Shown here one piece after another: positions 52,057 to 61,362 of a DNA stretch of 64,000 nucleotides. The number at the start of each line of letters is the position of its first letter. Within the stretch, counting starts at the first letter, position 1. The DNA comes from Citrobacter rodentium NBRC 105723 = DSM 16636 (GTDB taxonomy: Bacteria > Pseudomonadota > Gammaproteobacteria > Enterobacterales > Enterobacteriaceae): contig NZ_CP082833.1 in NCBI RefSeq assembly GCF_021278985.1, forward strand, positions 1,116,001-1,180,000, given 5' to 3'. Made by a program: the position numbers and the translations under genes. The notes below the pieces were generated by a model. That model saw only the letters and a program-made list of their open reading frames with translations, ran no database searches and was not told where the DNA came from.

Positions 52057-53077
52057 GCGCTTTGCGGGCAATGCGGTGATGCGAGCGTGTTTTATCACGC
52101 CACCGATAGAGTCTCGTTGACCATAACAGCGCCTGGTAGGCAGCCTTCGCGCCGCGCACGTTCATCATCATCCGTTTATACATGCCCGAAGTGAAGATTT
52201 CGGCAATCATGCGATGACGCGTCAGTACATCCGGCTCTTTACGCACCGCATGGCACACCCGTAAGGCTTCCCAGGTAATCTGTTGATGAAATTCAGGGTA
52301 AATTTTAATTCGTCCGGCATAATCACGATTCAGCTTTTCTAATAAGCGGGTGATTTTAATGTAATGACGCTGATAGTGAAGATGCTTATTCCCCTGCCTT
52401 TTTAAGCGGCTGACAGAGCAATCGTGAAGGAAATATTGATATAACGGCTCTTCAGTATAACGGGCGCGCTGAGCGTTAAACATAAACTCGGTGGTCCAGA
52501 CGATATCCTGATGATGTAATCCCGGAATAAAACGAAGGTTATTATTTTCAATAACCTCACGGCGATAGACGCCCATCCATACCACGTGCGTCCAGCGGCG
52601 GGAAGCAAGCGCCATACGCAACCAGTCTGGCCCTGTTAATACTCCCGTTGAGCGAATGCGATCGCCAGGAATAGACTGCCAGGTGACGCCGGACTTACGC
52701 TCAGTCCAGTCGGCATTACACTGGGCGACGTCAAGATTGTCCGTCAGCGCCATATTCATCAGCGTTTCGTACATCTGCGGATAGACGCGATCGTCCGCGT
52801 CGACAAAGGCGATATAGCGACCCGTGGCGGCATCCATCCCGCGGTTACGGGCAACCGACGCGCCGGCGTTTGCCTGATGCAGCAGGCGGATGTGCGGATA
52901 CTTTTCGGCGTAATGCTGTGCTATTTCAACAGAAATATCCGTTGAACCATCATTAACAATAATTATTTCCAGGGCAGTCCATGTTTGCACGATGAGTGAT
53001 TCCATGCAGGCTTTAAAATCATTACCCGCATTATAAAGAGGGATAATGACGCTGAGTCTGTTTTCACTATTCATCAT
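52043..53077 (-). CDS. waaH: LPS core glucuronosyltransferase WaaH (YibD), GT2
   Basis: 344 residues. N-terminal GT-A fold LSVIIPLYNAGNDFKACMESLIVQTWTALEIIIVNDGST with the metal-binding AFVDADDRVYP (about 92-102). C-terminal part is helical and basic. E. coli YibD (WaaH) adds glucuronate to HepIII of the LPS inner core when PhoB is active. A PhoB box could not be confirmed upstream here. Tail-to-tail with yibQ, 14-bp overlap. Confidence 0.88.
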   Translation of the reverse strand: MMNSENRLSVIIPLYNAGNDFKACMESLIVQTWTALEIIIVNDGSTDISVEIAQHYAEKYPHIRLLHQANAGASVARNRGMDAATGRYIAFVDADDRVYPQMYETLMNMALTDNLDVAQCNADWTERKSGVTWQSIPGDRIRSTGVLTGPDWLRMALASRRWTHVVWMGVYRREVIENNNLRFIPGLHHQDIVWTTEFMFNAQRARYTEEPLYQYFLHDCSVSRLKRQGNKHLHYQRHYIKITRLLEKLNRDYAGRIKIYPEFHQQITWEALRVCHAVRKEPDVLTRHRMIAEIFTSGMYKRMMMNVRGAKAAYQALLWSTRLYRWRDKTRSHHRIARKALNLG

Positions 53078-53279
53078 AAATTACCGATTACCTCTGAAGT
53101 TACCCGCAGTTGTACAGCCTTTGTGTTAAGAAACGATTAAGGCCGCTAAATAATGTTGGTAAAGCTGGCGGGGAATTCAGCGTAAAGCGTCGGGATGAAC
53201 AGAAAAATAAGACGATAGCGTAATTACGTAATATTTATGTCAATGACATTTCTTTACAGCTTTCCAGAATTGGCTGAGA
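53078..53279. other. Intergenic region between waaH and tdh
   Basis: About 200 bp upstream of waaH and downstream of tdh. It must contain the waaH promoter; the AT-rich stretch 53170-53260 has possible -10 sequences, but I could not find a good PhoB box by eye. Confidence 0.35.
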
Positions 53280-53305
53280 AATAAGGCCGGATAAACCGGC
53301 CTTTT
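53280..53305 (-). terminator. Terminator of kbl-tdh
   Basis: AAGGCCGG (53283-53290) pairs perfectly with CCGGCCTT (53295-53302), loop ATAAA, directly after the tdh stop. The T run on the minus strand is broken (ATTTCTC). Confidence 0.75.
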
Positions 53306-53309
53306 ACGA

Positions 53310-54335
53310 TTAATCCCAGCTCAGGATCACTTTTCCAGACTGACCAGAACGCATAGCGTCAAAGCCCTGCTGGAAATCATCAATAGAGTAACGATGAGTG
53401 ATAATCGGCGACAGATCCAGACCAGACTGGATCAGCGCCGCCATCTTATACCAGGTTTCAAACATCTCGCGACCGTAAATACCTTTGATAAACAGCCCTT
53501 TGAAGATCACTTTCGTCCAGTCGACAGACATGTCTGACGGCGGAATTCCCAGCATGGCTATGCGACCGCCGTGGTTCATGGTATCCAGCATTGAGCGGAA
53601 CGCAGGCGGCGCACCTGACATCTCCAGACCAACGTCGAATCCTTCACTCATGCCCAGTTCCGCCATCACATCCGTCAGGCTTTCCTGCGCCACGTTGACC
53701 GCGCGGGTGATGCCCATTTTACGCGCCAGCGACAGACGGTATTCGTTCACGTCGGTGATCACCACGTTGCGCGCGCCGACGTGCTTCGCCACCGCCGCCG
53801 CCATGATGCCGATAGGACCTGCGCCGGAAACCAGTACATCTTCCCCCACCAGGTCGAACGACAGGGCGGTATGCACCGCGTTGCCGAACGGGTCAAAGAT
53901 AGAGGCCAGATCGTCGGAGATATTGTCCGGAATTTTAAACGCGTTGAACGCCGGGATGACCAGATATTCAGCGAAGCAGCCCGGACGGTTAACGCCCACG
54001 CCGGTCGTGTTGCGGCACAGATGGGTGCGACCGGCGCGACAGTTACGGCAGTGACCGCAGGTGATGTGGCCTTCGCCGGAGACGCGATCGCCGATTTTGA
54101 AGCCTTTGACTTCCTGGCCGATGCCGACCACTTCGCCGACATACTCGTGACCGACAACCATAGGAACCGGGATGGTTTTTTGCGACCATTCATCCCAGTT
54201 ATAGATGTGAACGTCAGTGCCGCAGATGGCTGTTTTACGGATTTTAATCAGCAGATCGTTGTGGCCGACTTCCGGTTCAGGAACGTCGGTCATCCAGATG
54301 CCCTCTTCCGCTTTCAGTTTGGATAACGCTTTCAT
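53310..54335 (-). CDS. tdh: L-threonine 3-dehydrogenase
   Basis: 341 residues of the medium-chain zinc dehydrogenases. Catalytic zinc Cys in AICGTDVHIYNWDEW (about 38), His-Glu in VVGHEYVGEV, and structural zinc cysteines CGHCRNCRAGRTHLC (about 93-107). NAD motif GAGPIGIMAAAVAKHVGA. Oxidises threonine to 2-amino-3-ketobutyrate, which Kbl then cleaves. Nine bases downstream of kbl, one operon; Lrp-controlled in E. coli. Confidence 0.98.
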   Translation of the reverse strand: MKALSKLKAEEGIWMTDVPEPEVGHNDLLIKIRKTAICGTDVHIYNWDEWSQKTIPVPMVVGHEYVGEVVGIGQEVKGFKIGDRVSGEGHITCGHCRNCRAGRTHLCRNTTGVGVNRPGCFAEYLVIPAFNAFKIPDNISDDLASIFDPFGNAVHTALSFDLVGEDVLVSGAGPIGIMAAAVAKHVGARNVVITDVNEYRLSLARKMGITRAVNVAQESLTDVMAELGMSEGFDVGLEMSGAPPAFRSMLDTMNHGGRIAMLGIPPSDMSVDWTKVIFKGLFIKGIYGREMFETWYKMAALIQSGLDLSPIITHRYSIDDFQQGFDAMRSGQSGKVILSWD

Positions 54336-54344
54336 CTTCGATCC

Positions 54345-55541
54345 TCAGGCAATAACGCCCAGTTGTTTACCAATGCGCGTGAACGCCTCAACCGCGCGCG
54401 TGATTTGCTCCGGCGTATGGGCGGCGGACATCTGGGTACGGATGCGCGCCTGACCTTTCGGAACTACCGGATAGAAGAACCCTGTTACGTAGATGCCCTC
54501 TTTTTGCAGTTCACGGGCAAATTGCTGCGCGATAACCGCGTCACCCAGCATAACCGGGATAATCGCGTGGTCGGCGCCCGCGAGGGTAAAGCCTGCCGCA
54601 GACATCTGCTCGCGGAACTGGCGAGCGTTCGCCCATAGCCGGTCGCGCAGTTCGCCGCCGGATTCCACCATCTCCAGCACTTTGATGGAGGCGGCGACAA
54701 TGGCTGGCGCCAGTGAGTTGGAGAACAGATAGGGGCGGGAACGCTGACGCAGCCATTCCACCACCTCTTTACGCGCGGCGGTATAACCGCCGGATGCGCC
54801 GCCAAGCGCTTTGCCCAGCGTCCCGGTGATGATGTCGACGCGGCCCATTACCTCGCAATATTCATGGGAGCCACGTCCGTTCTCGCCCACGAAGCCGACC
54901 GCGTGAGAATCATCGACCATCACCAGCGCGTCATATTTATCGGCCAGATCGCAGACGCCTTTCAGGTTAGCGATGACGCCATCCATCGAGAACACGCCGT
55001 CGGTGGCGATCAGCACATGGCGAGCGCCCGCTTCGCGCGCTTCTTTCAGGCGCGCTTCCAGTTCAACCATATCGTTGTTGGCGTAGCGGAAGCGCTTCGC
55101 TTTACACAAACGCACGCCGTCGATAATGGAGGCGTGGTTCAGGGCATCGGAGATAATCGCATCTTCTGCGCCCAGCAGCGTTTCGAACAGGCCGCCGTTG
55201 GCATCAAAGCAGGAGGAGTAGAGGATTGCGTCCTCCATACCGAGGAACGCAGCCAGCTTTTGCTCCAGCTGTTTATGGCTGTCCTGGGTGCCACAAATAA
55301 AGCGTACGGAAGCCATACCAAACCCGTGCGAATCCATTCCCGCTTTCGCCGCCGCAATCAGTTCCGGATGGTTAGCCAGCCCGAGATAGTTGTTGGCGCA
55401 GAAGTTGATGACGTGGCTTCCATCCGCCACGGTGATATCTGCCTGCTGAGCAGACGTGATAATGCGCTCTTCTTTAAACAATCCTTCCGCCCGGGCGGTT
55501 TCCAGATCGTTAGTTAACTGTTTGTAAAAATCCCCACGCAT
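54345..55541 (-). CDS. kbl: 2-amino-3-ketobutyrate CoA ligase
   Basis: 398 residues, PLP-dependent alpha-oxoamine synthase. PLP lysine in IITGTLGKALGGASGGY (about 244); VDDSHAVGFVG provides the Asp/His of the cofactor site. Splits 2-amino-3-ketobutyrate with CoA into glycine and acetyl-CoA, the second step of threonine breakdown. First gene of kbl-tdh. No htrL/yibB gene between it and hldD, unlike E. coli K-12. Confidence 0.98.
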   Translation of the reverse strand: MRGDFYKQLTNDLETARAEGLFKEERIITSAQQADITVADGSHVINFCANNYLGLANHPELIAAAKAGMDSHGFGMASVRFICGTQDSHKQLEQKLAAFLGMEDAILYSSCFDANGGLFETLLGAEDAIISDALNHASIIDGVRLCKAKRFRYANNDMVELEARLKEAREAGARHVLIATDGVFSMDGVIANLKGVCDLADKYDALVMVDDSHAVGFVGENGRGSHEYCEVMGRVDIITGTLGKALGGASGGYTAARKEVVEWLRQRSRPYLFSNSLAPAIVAASIKVLEMVESGGELRDRLWANARQFREQMSAAGFTLAGADHAIIPVMLGDAVIAQQFARELQKEGIYVTGFFYPVVPKGQARIRTQMSAAHTPEQITRAVEAFTRIGKQLGVIA

Positions 55542-55755
55542 TGCGATTCTCCAGACTGGGCAAATTTCAGCACATCTTACCTAACCCTGGACGTTGATAC
55601 GAGATGACGCATTATCTCTTCTTTAAAATGCAGGATAAATCACGCGTACCCACACGAGCCGTCGGTGAATGGCTGAAGCCTGGGCTATGTAATGATATGA
55701 TAGAAATATTCGTGTCTGAGATTGTCTCTGACTCCATAATTCATAGGTTACAGTT

Positions 55756-56736
55756 ATGATCATCGTTACCGGCGGCGCGGGCTTTATCGGCAGCAACATT
55801 GTTAAGGCCCTGAATGATAAAGGCATCACCGATATCCTGGTGGTGGACAACCTGAAAGACGGCACCAAGTTTGTTAACCTGGTGGATCTGAACATTGCCG
55901 ATTATATGGATAAAGAAGATTTCTTAATCCAGATTATGGCGGGTGAAGAGTTCGGCGAGATCGAAGCCATTTTCCACGAAGGCGCTTGCTCCTCCACCAC
56001 CGAGTGGGACGGCAAGTACATGATGGATAACAACTATCAGTACTCCAAAGAGCTGCTGCACTATTGCCTGGAGCGCGAGATCCCGTTCCTGTACGCCTCT
56101 TCCGCCGCCACCTACGGCGGTCGCACCTCCGACTTTATTGAATCCCGTGAATATGAGAAGCCGCTGAATGTCTACGGCTACTCGAAGTTTCTGTTTGACG
56201 AATACGTGCGTCAGATTCTGCCGGAAGCCGATTCGCAGATCGTGGGCTTCCGCTATTTCAACGTCTACGGGCCGCGTGAAGGGCATAAAGGCAGCATGGC
56301 GAGCGTCGCTTTCCATCTCAACACCCAGTTGAATAACGGCGAAACGCCGAAGCTGTTTGAAGGCAGCGAAAACTTTAAGCGTGACTTCGTCTACGTGGGC
56401 GATGTGGCTGATGTAAATCTGTGGTTCTGGGAAAACGGCGTGTCCGGTATCTATAACCTCGGCACCGGTCGCGCGGAATCCTTCCAGGCGGTGGCTGACG
56501 CGACGCTGGCCTTCCATAAAAAAGGCGAGATTGAGTACATCCCGTTCCCGGAAAAACTGAAAGGCCGCTATCAGGCATTTACTCAGGCGGATCTGACGAA
56601 TCTGCGCACTGCGGGCTACGACAAGCCGTTTAAGACCGTTGCCGAAGGCGTAACGGAGTATATGGCCTGGCTGAACCGCGACAGCGATACAAATTCACAA
56701 AATCATTCGAGCGGTATCAAGGCGGCAACCAAGTGA
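55756..56736 (+). CDS. hldD: ADP-L-glycero-D-manno-heptose 6-epimerase with ERIC-encoded C-terminal extension
   Basis: 326 residues; residues 1-310 match E. coli HldD (310 residues). Rossmann motif GGAGFIGSNIVKAL at the N-terminus; catalytic YGYSKFLFDEYVRQ (Tyr/Lys about 140-144) and Ser-rich YASSAATYGG. Converts ADP-D,D-heptose to ADP-L,D-heptose for LPS inner core. The last 16 residues (DTNSQNHSSGIKAATK) have no counterpart in E. coli. The final part and the stop codon lie inside an ERIC repeat. First gene of hldD-waaF-waaC-waaL. Confidence 0.95.
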   Translation: MIIVTGGAGFIGSNIVKALNDKGITDILVVDNLKDGTKFVNLVDLNIADYMDKEDFLIQIMAGEEFGEIEAIFHEGACSSTTEWDGKYMMDNNYQYSKELLHYCLEREIPFLYASSAATYGGRTSDFIESREYEKPLNVYGYSKFLFDEYVRQILPEADSQIVGFRYFNVYGPREGHKGSMASVAFHLNTQLNNGETPKLFEGSENFKRDFVYVGDVADVNLWFWENGVSGIYNLGTGRAESFQAVADATLAFHKKGEIEYIPFPEKLKGRYQAFTQADLTNLRTAGYDKPFKTVAEGVTEYMAWLNRDSDTNSQNHSSGIKAATK

Positions 56737-56812
56737 ATCTCCGGGAGCTTACTAAAGTAAGTGACCGGAGTGAACGCAGGCAGCCAACGCAGAGACAGCT
56801 TGAAGGATGAAG
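56703..56812. repeat. ERIC (enterobacterial repetitive intergenic consensus) element
   Basis: The core at 56733-56775, GTGAATCTCCGGGAGCTTAC then AAGTAAGTGACCGGAGTGAACG, matches the sites of the classical ERIC1R/ERIC2 primers with a few changes. The right part (GGCAGCCAACGCAGAGACAGCTTGAAGGATG) and left TTCGAG end agree too. Boundaries are estimated by eye. It spans the hldD 3' end and the waaF leader. Confidence 0.88.
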
Positions 56813-56815
56813 TGA

Positions 56816-57862
56816 ATGAAAATTTTGGTGATCGGCCCGTCCTGGGTGGGCGACATGATGATGTCGCAAAGTCTCTATCGCACGCTCAAGGCACGCTATC
56901 CCCAGGCGATAATCGACGTGATGGCACCCGCCTGGTGCCGCCCACTGTTGTCTCGTATGCCGGAAGTGAACGAGGCGATTCCAATGCCTCTCGGTCATGG
57001 GGCGCTGGAAATTGGCCTGCGCCGCAAGCTCGGCCATAGCCTGCGTGAAAAGCGTTACGATCACGCCTGGGTGCTGCCCAACTCTTTCAAATCCGCCCTT
57101 GTCCCCTTTTTTGCGGGTGTTCCGCAGCGCACCGGCTGGCGCGGCGAGATGCGCTATGGTCTGCTGAACGACGTAAGGATGCTGGATAAACAGGCCTGGC
57201 CTTTGATGGTGGAGCGCTACGTGGCGCTGGCCTATGACAAAGGGGTGATGCGTTCGGCGAAAGATCTGCCACAGCCGCTGCTATGGCCGCAGCTTCAGGT
57301 GAGCGACGGCGAGAAGTCGCTCACCTGCCGTGAGTTTTCCCTTTCCGATGAACGTCCGCTGATCGGCTTCTGCCCTGGCGCGGAGTTTGGCCCCGCGAAG
57401 CGCTGGCCGCACTATCACTACGCGGAACTGGCGAAGCAGCTTATTGATGAAGGCTATCAGATTGTGCTGTTCGGATCGGCGAAAGACCATGAAGCCGGCA
57501 ATGAAATCCTGGCGGCGTTAAGCCCGGAACAGCAGGCCTGGTGCCGTAATCTGGCGGGAGAAACGCAGCTGGATCAGGCGGTTATTTTGATTGGCGCCTG
57601 TAAAGCGGTGGTCACCAATGACTCCGGGCTGATGCACGTCGCCGCGGCGCTGGACCGTCCGTTGGTCGCGCTGTACGGCCCCAGCAGCCCCGACTTCACG
57701 CCGCCGTTATCGCATAAAGCGCGCGTGATTCGCCTGATCACCGGCTATCACAAAGTACGTAAAGGCGATGCCGCGGAAGGTTATCACCAGAGTCTGATCG
57801 ACATAACGCCAGCGCGAGTGCTGGAAGAGCTGAACAGCCTGTTATTACAAGAGGAAGCCTGA
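56816..57862 (+). CDS. waaF: ADP-heptose:LPS heptosyltransferase II
   Basis: 348 residues, GT9 family. N-terminal MKILVIGPSWVGDMMMSQSLYRTLKARYP and C-terminal ADP-heptose site VTNDSGLMHVAAALDRPLVALYGPSSPDFTPP are hallmarks. Adds HepII to HepI of the LPS inner core at the inner membrane's cytoplasmic face. The AAGGA ribosome-binding site lies at the right end of the ERIC element. waaC follows three bases after the stop. Confidence 0.97.
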   Translation: MKILVIGPSWVGDMMMSQSLYRTLKARYPQAIIDVMAPAWCRPLLSRMPEVNEAIPMPLGHGALEIGLRRKLGHSLREKRYDHAWVLPNSFKSALVPFFAGVPQRTGWRGEMRYGLLNDVRMLDKQAWPLMVERYVALAYDKGVMRSAKDLPQPLLWPQLQVSDGEKSLTCREFSLSDERPLIGFCPGAEFGPAKRWPHYHYAELAKQLIDEGYQIVLFGSAKDHEAGNEILAALSPEQQAWCRNLAGETQLDQAVILIGACKAVVTNDSGLMHVAAALDRPLVALYGPSSPDFTPPLSHKARVIRLITGYHKVRKGDAAEGYHQSLIDITPARVLEELNSLLLQEEA

Positions 57863-57865
57863 CGA

Positions 57866-58822
57866 ATGCGGGTTCTGATCGTCAAAACATCCTCAATGGG
57901 TGACGTATTGCATACGCTTCCGGCGCTCACCGATGCGCAGCAGGCCATACCGGACATTCAGTTCGACTGGGTGGTCGAAGAAGGGTTTGCGCAAATCCCT
58001 TCGTGGCATGCCGCAGTCAACCGGGTTATTCCGGTGGCGATTCGTCGCTGGCGTAAAGCCTGGTTTTCCGCGGCGGTTAAAGCGGAACGCAAAGCCTTTC
58101 GTGAAGCGGTACAGGCAGAACGTTACGATGCCGTCATTGATGCCCAGGGGCTGGTGAAAAGCGCCGCGCTGGTGACGCGTCTGGCGCATGGCGTTAAGCA
58201 TGGCATGGACTGGCAAAGCGCACGCGAGCCGCTGGCCAGCCTGTTCTACAACCGCCGCCATCATATTGCCAGGCAGCAACATGCCGTTGAGCGTACCCGG
58301 GAACTGTTTGCTAAAAGCCTGGGATATCAAAAGCCTGACGCTCAGGGCGATTATGCCATCGCGCAGCATTTTCTTACCTCAGACAAGGCTGATGCGCAAC
58401 CCTACGCGGTATTTTTGCATGCCACAACCCGCGAGGATAAACACTGGCCGGAAGCAAACTGGCGAGCGCTGATTGGCTTACTGGCAGAGAGCGACATAAA
58501 AATTAAGTTGCCGTGGGGCGCGCCTCATGAAGAAGCGCGGGCAAAAAGATTAGCGGAGGGATTCCCGCAGGTTGAAGTGCTGCCGAAGATGAGCCTGGAG
58601 GAAGTCGCGCACGTTCTGGCAGGCGCAAAATTTGTGGTTTCGGTTGATACGGGATTAAGCCATCTGACGGCAGCGCTTGATCGACCAAACCTGACGTTAT
58701 ATGGCCCTACGGATCCAGGGTTAATTGGTGGTTACGGGAAGAATCAGGTGGCGTGTCGGTCGCCGGAGAAGGATCTCGCTCAATTAGATGCGATTAATGT
58801 ATTCAAAAAAATTAATCCATAA
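57866..58822 (+). CDS. waaC: ADP-heptose:LPS heptosyltransferase I
   Basis: 318 residues, GT9 family. MRVLIVKTSSMGDVLHTLPALTDAQQAIPDIQFDWVVEEGF is the typical N-terminus; VSVDTGLSHLTAALDRPNLTLYGPTDPGLIGGYG is the nucleotide-heptose site. Adds the first heptose to Kdo2-lipid A. Sits between waaF and waaL, probably cotranscribed from hldD. Confidence 0.97.
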   Translation: MRVLIVKTSSMGDVLHTLPALTDAQQAIPDIQFDWVVEEGFAQIPSWHAAVNRVIPVAIRRWRKAWFSAAVKAERKAFREAVQAERYDAVIDAQGLVKSAALVTRLAHGVKHGMDWQSAREPLASLFYNRRHHIARQQHAVERTRELFAKSLGYQKPDAQGDYAIAQHFLTSDKADAQPYAVFLHATTREDKHWPEANWRALIGLLAESDIKIKLPWGAPHEEARAKRLAEGFPQVEVLPKMSLEEVAHVLAGAKFVVSVDTGLSHLTAALDRPNLTLYGPTDPGLIGGYGKNQVACRSPEKDLAQLDAINVFKKINP

Positions 58823-58857
58823 AAACCCATTTCGCTTCGCCATATTGTGGAGAAAAG

Positions 58858-60075
58858 ATGTTAACGACATCATTAAATGTAAATAACAGAGAAAACTGGA
58901 AGCCCTACTGGAACAGAGCACTGGTATTTCTTTTTATTGCTACTTTCTTTCTTGACGGTATTACACGTTACAAACATTTGATTTCTGCACTGATGATTGT
59001 AACCGTTATATATCAATTCTCGCGTGCGCCTAAGAAATACATCAGCCGTTTTAATAACCATCTGTTTTACAGCATCCTGGCGCTGTCATTGATATTAATT
59101 TATGCTATTTTAATATCGCCGGATATGCGAATAAGTTTTAAAGAGTTTAATAATACGGTATTAAAAGGATTTTTACTTTATACTTTATTAATCCCTGTAT
59201 TATTAAAAGATGAGGATAGCCAAACTGTTGGTAAACTTATCCTCTTTTCTTTTCTCACAAGTTTAGGTTTACGCTCGCTTGTCGAACTATTTCTGTACGC
59301 GCAAGATTATAATAAAGGTATAATGCCGTTTACCACTTTTGAGCACAGAAGCATTTCTGACTCAATGGTATTTTTATTCCCTGCGCTACTGAACTTATGG
59401 TTATTTAAAAAGAAATCATATAAAGCAATATTCTTTGTATTCAGTGCTGTTTTTCTTTTTTTAATTCTCGGAACCTTATCGCGTGGCGCATGGCTAGCAA
59501 TTTTTATTGTTGCCATTCTCTGGGCAATATGTAATCGACAGTGGAAGCTCCTCACCCTGGGCGCCATCCTGTTTGCCGCCACATCATTTTTTGTTGTGAC
59601 GCAAAAAACTGATAATGCAGACCACGAACGACTTCTGTTCAAACTGCAACAAACGGATAGCTCTTATCGTTATACAAACGGCACGCAGGGTACTGCATGG
59701 ATACTCATCACCGAAAATCCGTTTAAAGGCTATGGATATGGCGATGATATCTATCATGAGGTATATAATAAACGCGTTCAGGATTATCCGTCATGGACTT
59801 TCAAGCAATCAATTGGTCCACATAACCTGATACTGTGTATCTGGTTCGCCGCGGGTATTTCAGGCCTGCTTGGATTGCTGTATGTTTACGGCGCAATTAT
59901 CAAAGAAACGGCAAGTGGTTCATTAAAGAACAAGGAGATAAGTCCATACAATGGGCAGTTATTATTACTGCTGACATTTATTGGATTCTATATCCTGCGC
60001 GGGAATTTTGAACAGGTCGATGCAGATTTACTCGGCATAATAACAGGTTTTCTGTTAGCGTTAAGAAATAAATAA
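58858..60075 (+). CDS. waaL: O-antigen ligase WaaL
   Basis: 405 residues, about 12 transmembrane segments with a large periplasmic loop (about 245-325) that carries GTQGTAWILITENPFKGYGYGDD and the catalytic His in SIGPHNLIL. Strongly resembles Salmonella WaaL along its length (same MLTTSL start and LLALRNK end). Joins undecaprenyl-linked O antigen to the lipid A-core. AT-rich from here on, unlike waaC upstream, a typical base-composition step in the core locus. Ends at a bidirectional terminator shared with waaK. Confidence 0.95.
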   Translation: MLTTSLNVNNRENWKPYWNRALVFLFIATFFLDGITRYKHLISALMIVTVIYQFSRAPKKYISRFNNHLFYSILALSLILIYAILISPDMRISFKEFNNTVLKGFLLYTLLIPVLLKDEDSQTVGKLILFSFLTSLGLRSLVELFLYAQDYNKGIMPFTTFEHRSISDSMVFLFPALLNLWLFKKKSYKAIFFVFSAVFLFLILGTLSRGAWLAIFIVAILWAICNRQWKLLTLGAILFAATSFFVVTQKTDNADHERLLFKLQQTDSSYRYTNGTQGTAWILITENPFKGYGYGDDIYHEVYNKRVQDYPSWTFKQSIGPHNLILCIWFAAGISGLLGLLYVYGAIIKETASGSLKNKEISPYNGQLLLLLTFIGFYILRGNFEQVDADLLGIITGFLLALRNK

Positions 60076-60076
60076 T

Positions 60077-60118
60077 AAAAAAGCCCGCGGATAACTTACT
60101 TATCTGCGGGCTTTTTTA
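60077..60118. terminator. Bidirectional terminator between waaL and waaK
   Basis: AAGCCCGCGGATAA (60081-60094) pairs with TTATCTGCGGGCTT (60100-60113), one mismatch, flanked by A tract on the left and T tract on the right, so it can terminate both converging operons. Confidence 0.92.
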
Positions 60119-60128
60119 TAAGGAACTT

Positions 60129-61277
60129 TTATTCTGAGCCAAACCAGGAAAATATTTGTTTCTCAAAAGATTCAGTAACAGATTCCCAACTGTACTTTGA
60201 AAAAACATAGCGTCTGGCATTTTCGGCTATTTCATCGCGTTTTTCATCATCCAGCACGCGGCCGATATCATCGATTAAGCTGTCAACAGTAATAGGCTCT
60301 GCCAAATGGTAACCTGTCGAACCATCAAGGACAAATTCACAAATTCCGCCCTTTTTACTGGCTAATACAGGCTTACCCGCAGCCATAGCTTCTACAGCAA
60401 CCATACAAAAAGCCTCTTCGACCTGCGAAGGCACAACGACAAGATCGGCTAAGCGGTAGTATTCATGCATTTTTTCAGGGGGCTGCCCACCCACCATAAT
60501 ACAGCGCGGCCCTATTTTTTCAGCTGTCTCAAGCACGACTTTTTGGTAACTGGCCTTTTCCCCTTTTTTGCTCGCATAAGGATCGCCGACTACAACAAGT
60601 TTAAGGTTCTTTTGTTTTTCCTGCATTTTTTCAAAAGCTTGCAGTAAAGGTAGACATCCTTTATCGGGGGAAATTCGGCCTGCAAATAACAAAACAGTAT
60701 CAGCGGAATCTATACCAAGTTGTTGCCGCAGGTTATCTGTTTTATTTTCTGCATAAGTCGAAGAGCAAAATCCATTTGGCACGATACGAACTTCGGCATC
60801 CGGTAATCGCTTTTCATAAAAATCTTTCAGAAACTGACTTGGCACGATGATCTTTGCATTTCGATCCAGTTGCTCAGGTTCAAACGCATTGTGTATATGC
60901 ATAACCAGATTAGCATTTGGGCTTCGTTGGCGGATCTGTCGATAAAGCTTCATACTGTTATGAATAATAATCACAGAATCATTCGAACCAGCAACTTTAT
61001 TTTTTATATTCAATATTCGCTGCGAGTAGGGCAATGGATCAATACGCGTCCATTTTTGGAAAATTCTTTTATAGAGGCGACTAAAACCGATATAGTGTAT
61101 ATCACATCCATCATCAATCTTTGCATATTCCGGATATCCGGGATTACGGATACAGGCAATGGTAGTGGGTATTGTCGTCCTCTTCGCAACCTGATAAATC
61201 CATGTCTCGACTGCCGCGGCACCTTTTGGGGGAATAGAAAAGATAGGCGTAACAGTAAATATTATCTTATTGATCAT
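60129..61277 (-). CDS. waaK: LPS core alpha-1,2-N-acetylglucosaminyltransferase WaaK
   Basis: 382 residues, GT4 family. Donor-binding region FAGRISPDKGCLPLLQAFEKMQEK and the EX7E-type motif VPSQVEEAFCMVAVEAMAAGKPVLAS near the C-terminus. Closest by recollection to Salmonella WaaK (MINKIIFTVTPIFSIPPKGAAAVETWIYQVAKR start). Adds the terminal GlcNAc to the outer core, needed for WaaL to attach O antigen. Last gene of the waaQ-type operon. Confidence 0.92.
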   Translation of the reverse strand: MINKIIFTVTPIFSIPPKGAAAVETWIYQVAKRTTIPTTIACIRNPGYPEYAKIDDGCDIHYIGFSRLYKRIFQKWTRIDPLPYSQRILNIKNKVAGSNDSVIIIHNSMKLYRQIRQRSPNANLVMHIHNAFEPEQLDRNAKIIVPSQFLKDFYEKRLPDAEVRIVPNGFCSSTYAENKTDNLRQQLGIDSADTVLLFAGRISPDKGCLPLLQAFEKMQEKQKNLKLVVVGDPYASKKGEKASYQKVVLETAEKIGPRCIMVGGQPPEKMHEYYRLADLVVVPSQVEEAFCMVAVEAMAAGKPVLASKKGGICEFVLDGSTGYHLAEPITVDSLIDDIGRVLDDEKRDEIAENARRYVFSKYSWESVTESFEKQIFSWFGSE

Positions 61278-61362
61278 GATAGAATAGACCCGGACGTTAT
61301 ATCAGAGATACACGAAAAATCGTTAGCGGAAATACAGGCACAAATTAATGACCAATTAAGAA

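Noticed and set aside
53078..53160. PhoB box upstream of waaH
   Set aside because: Expected from E. coli biology, but only a poor CTGTACA-type match is seen without the 7+4+7 bp repeat; not reported as a site.
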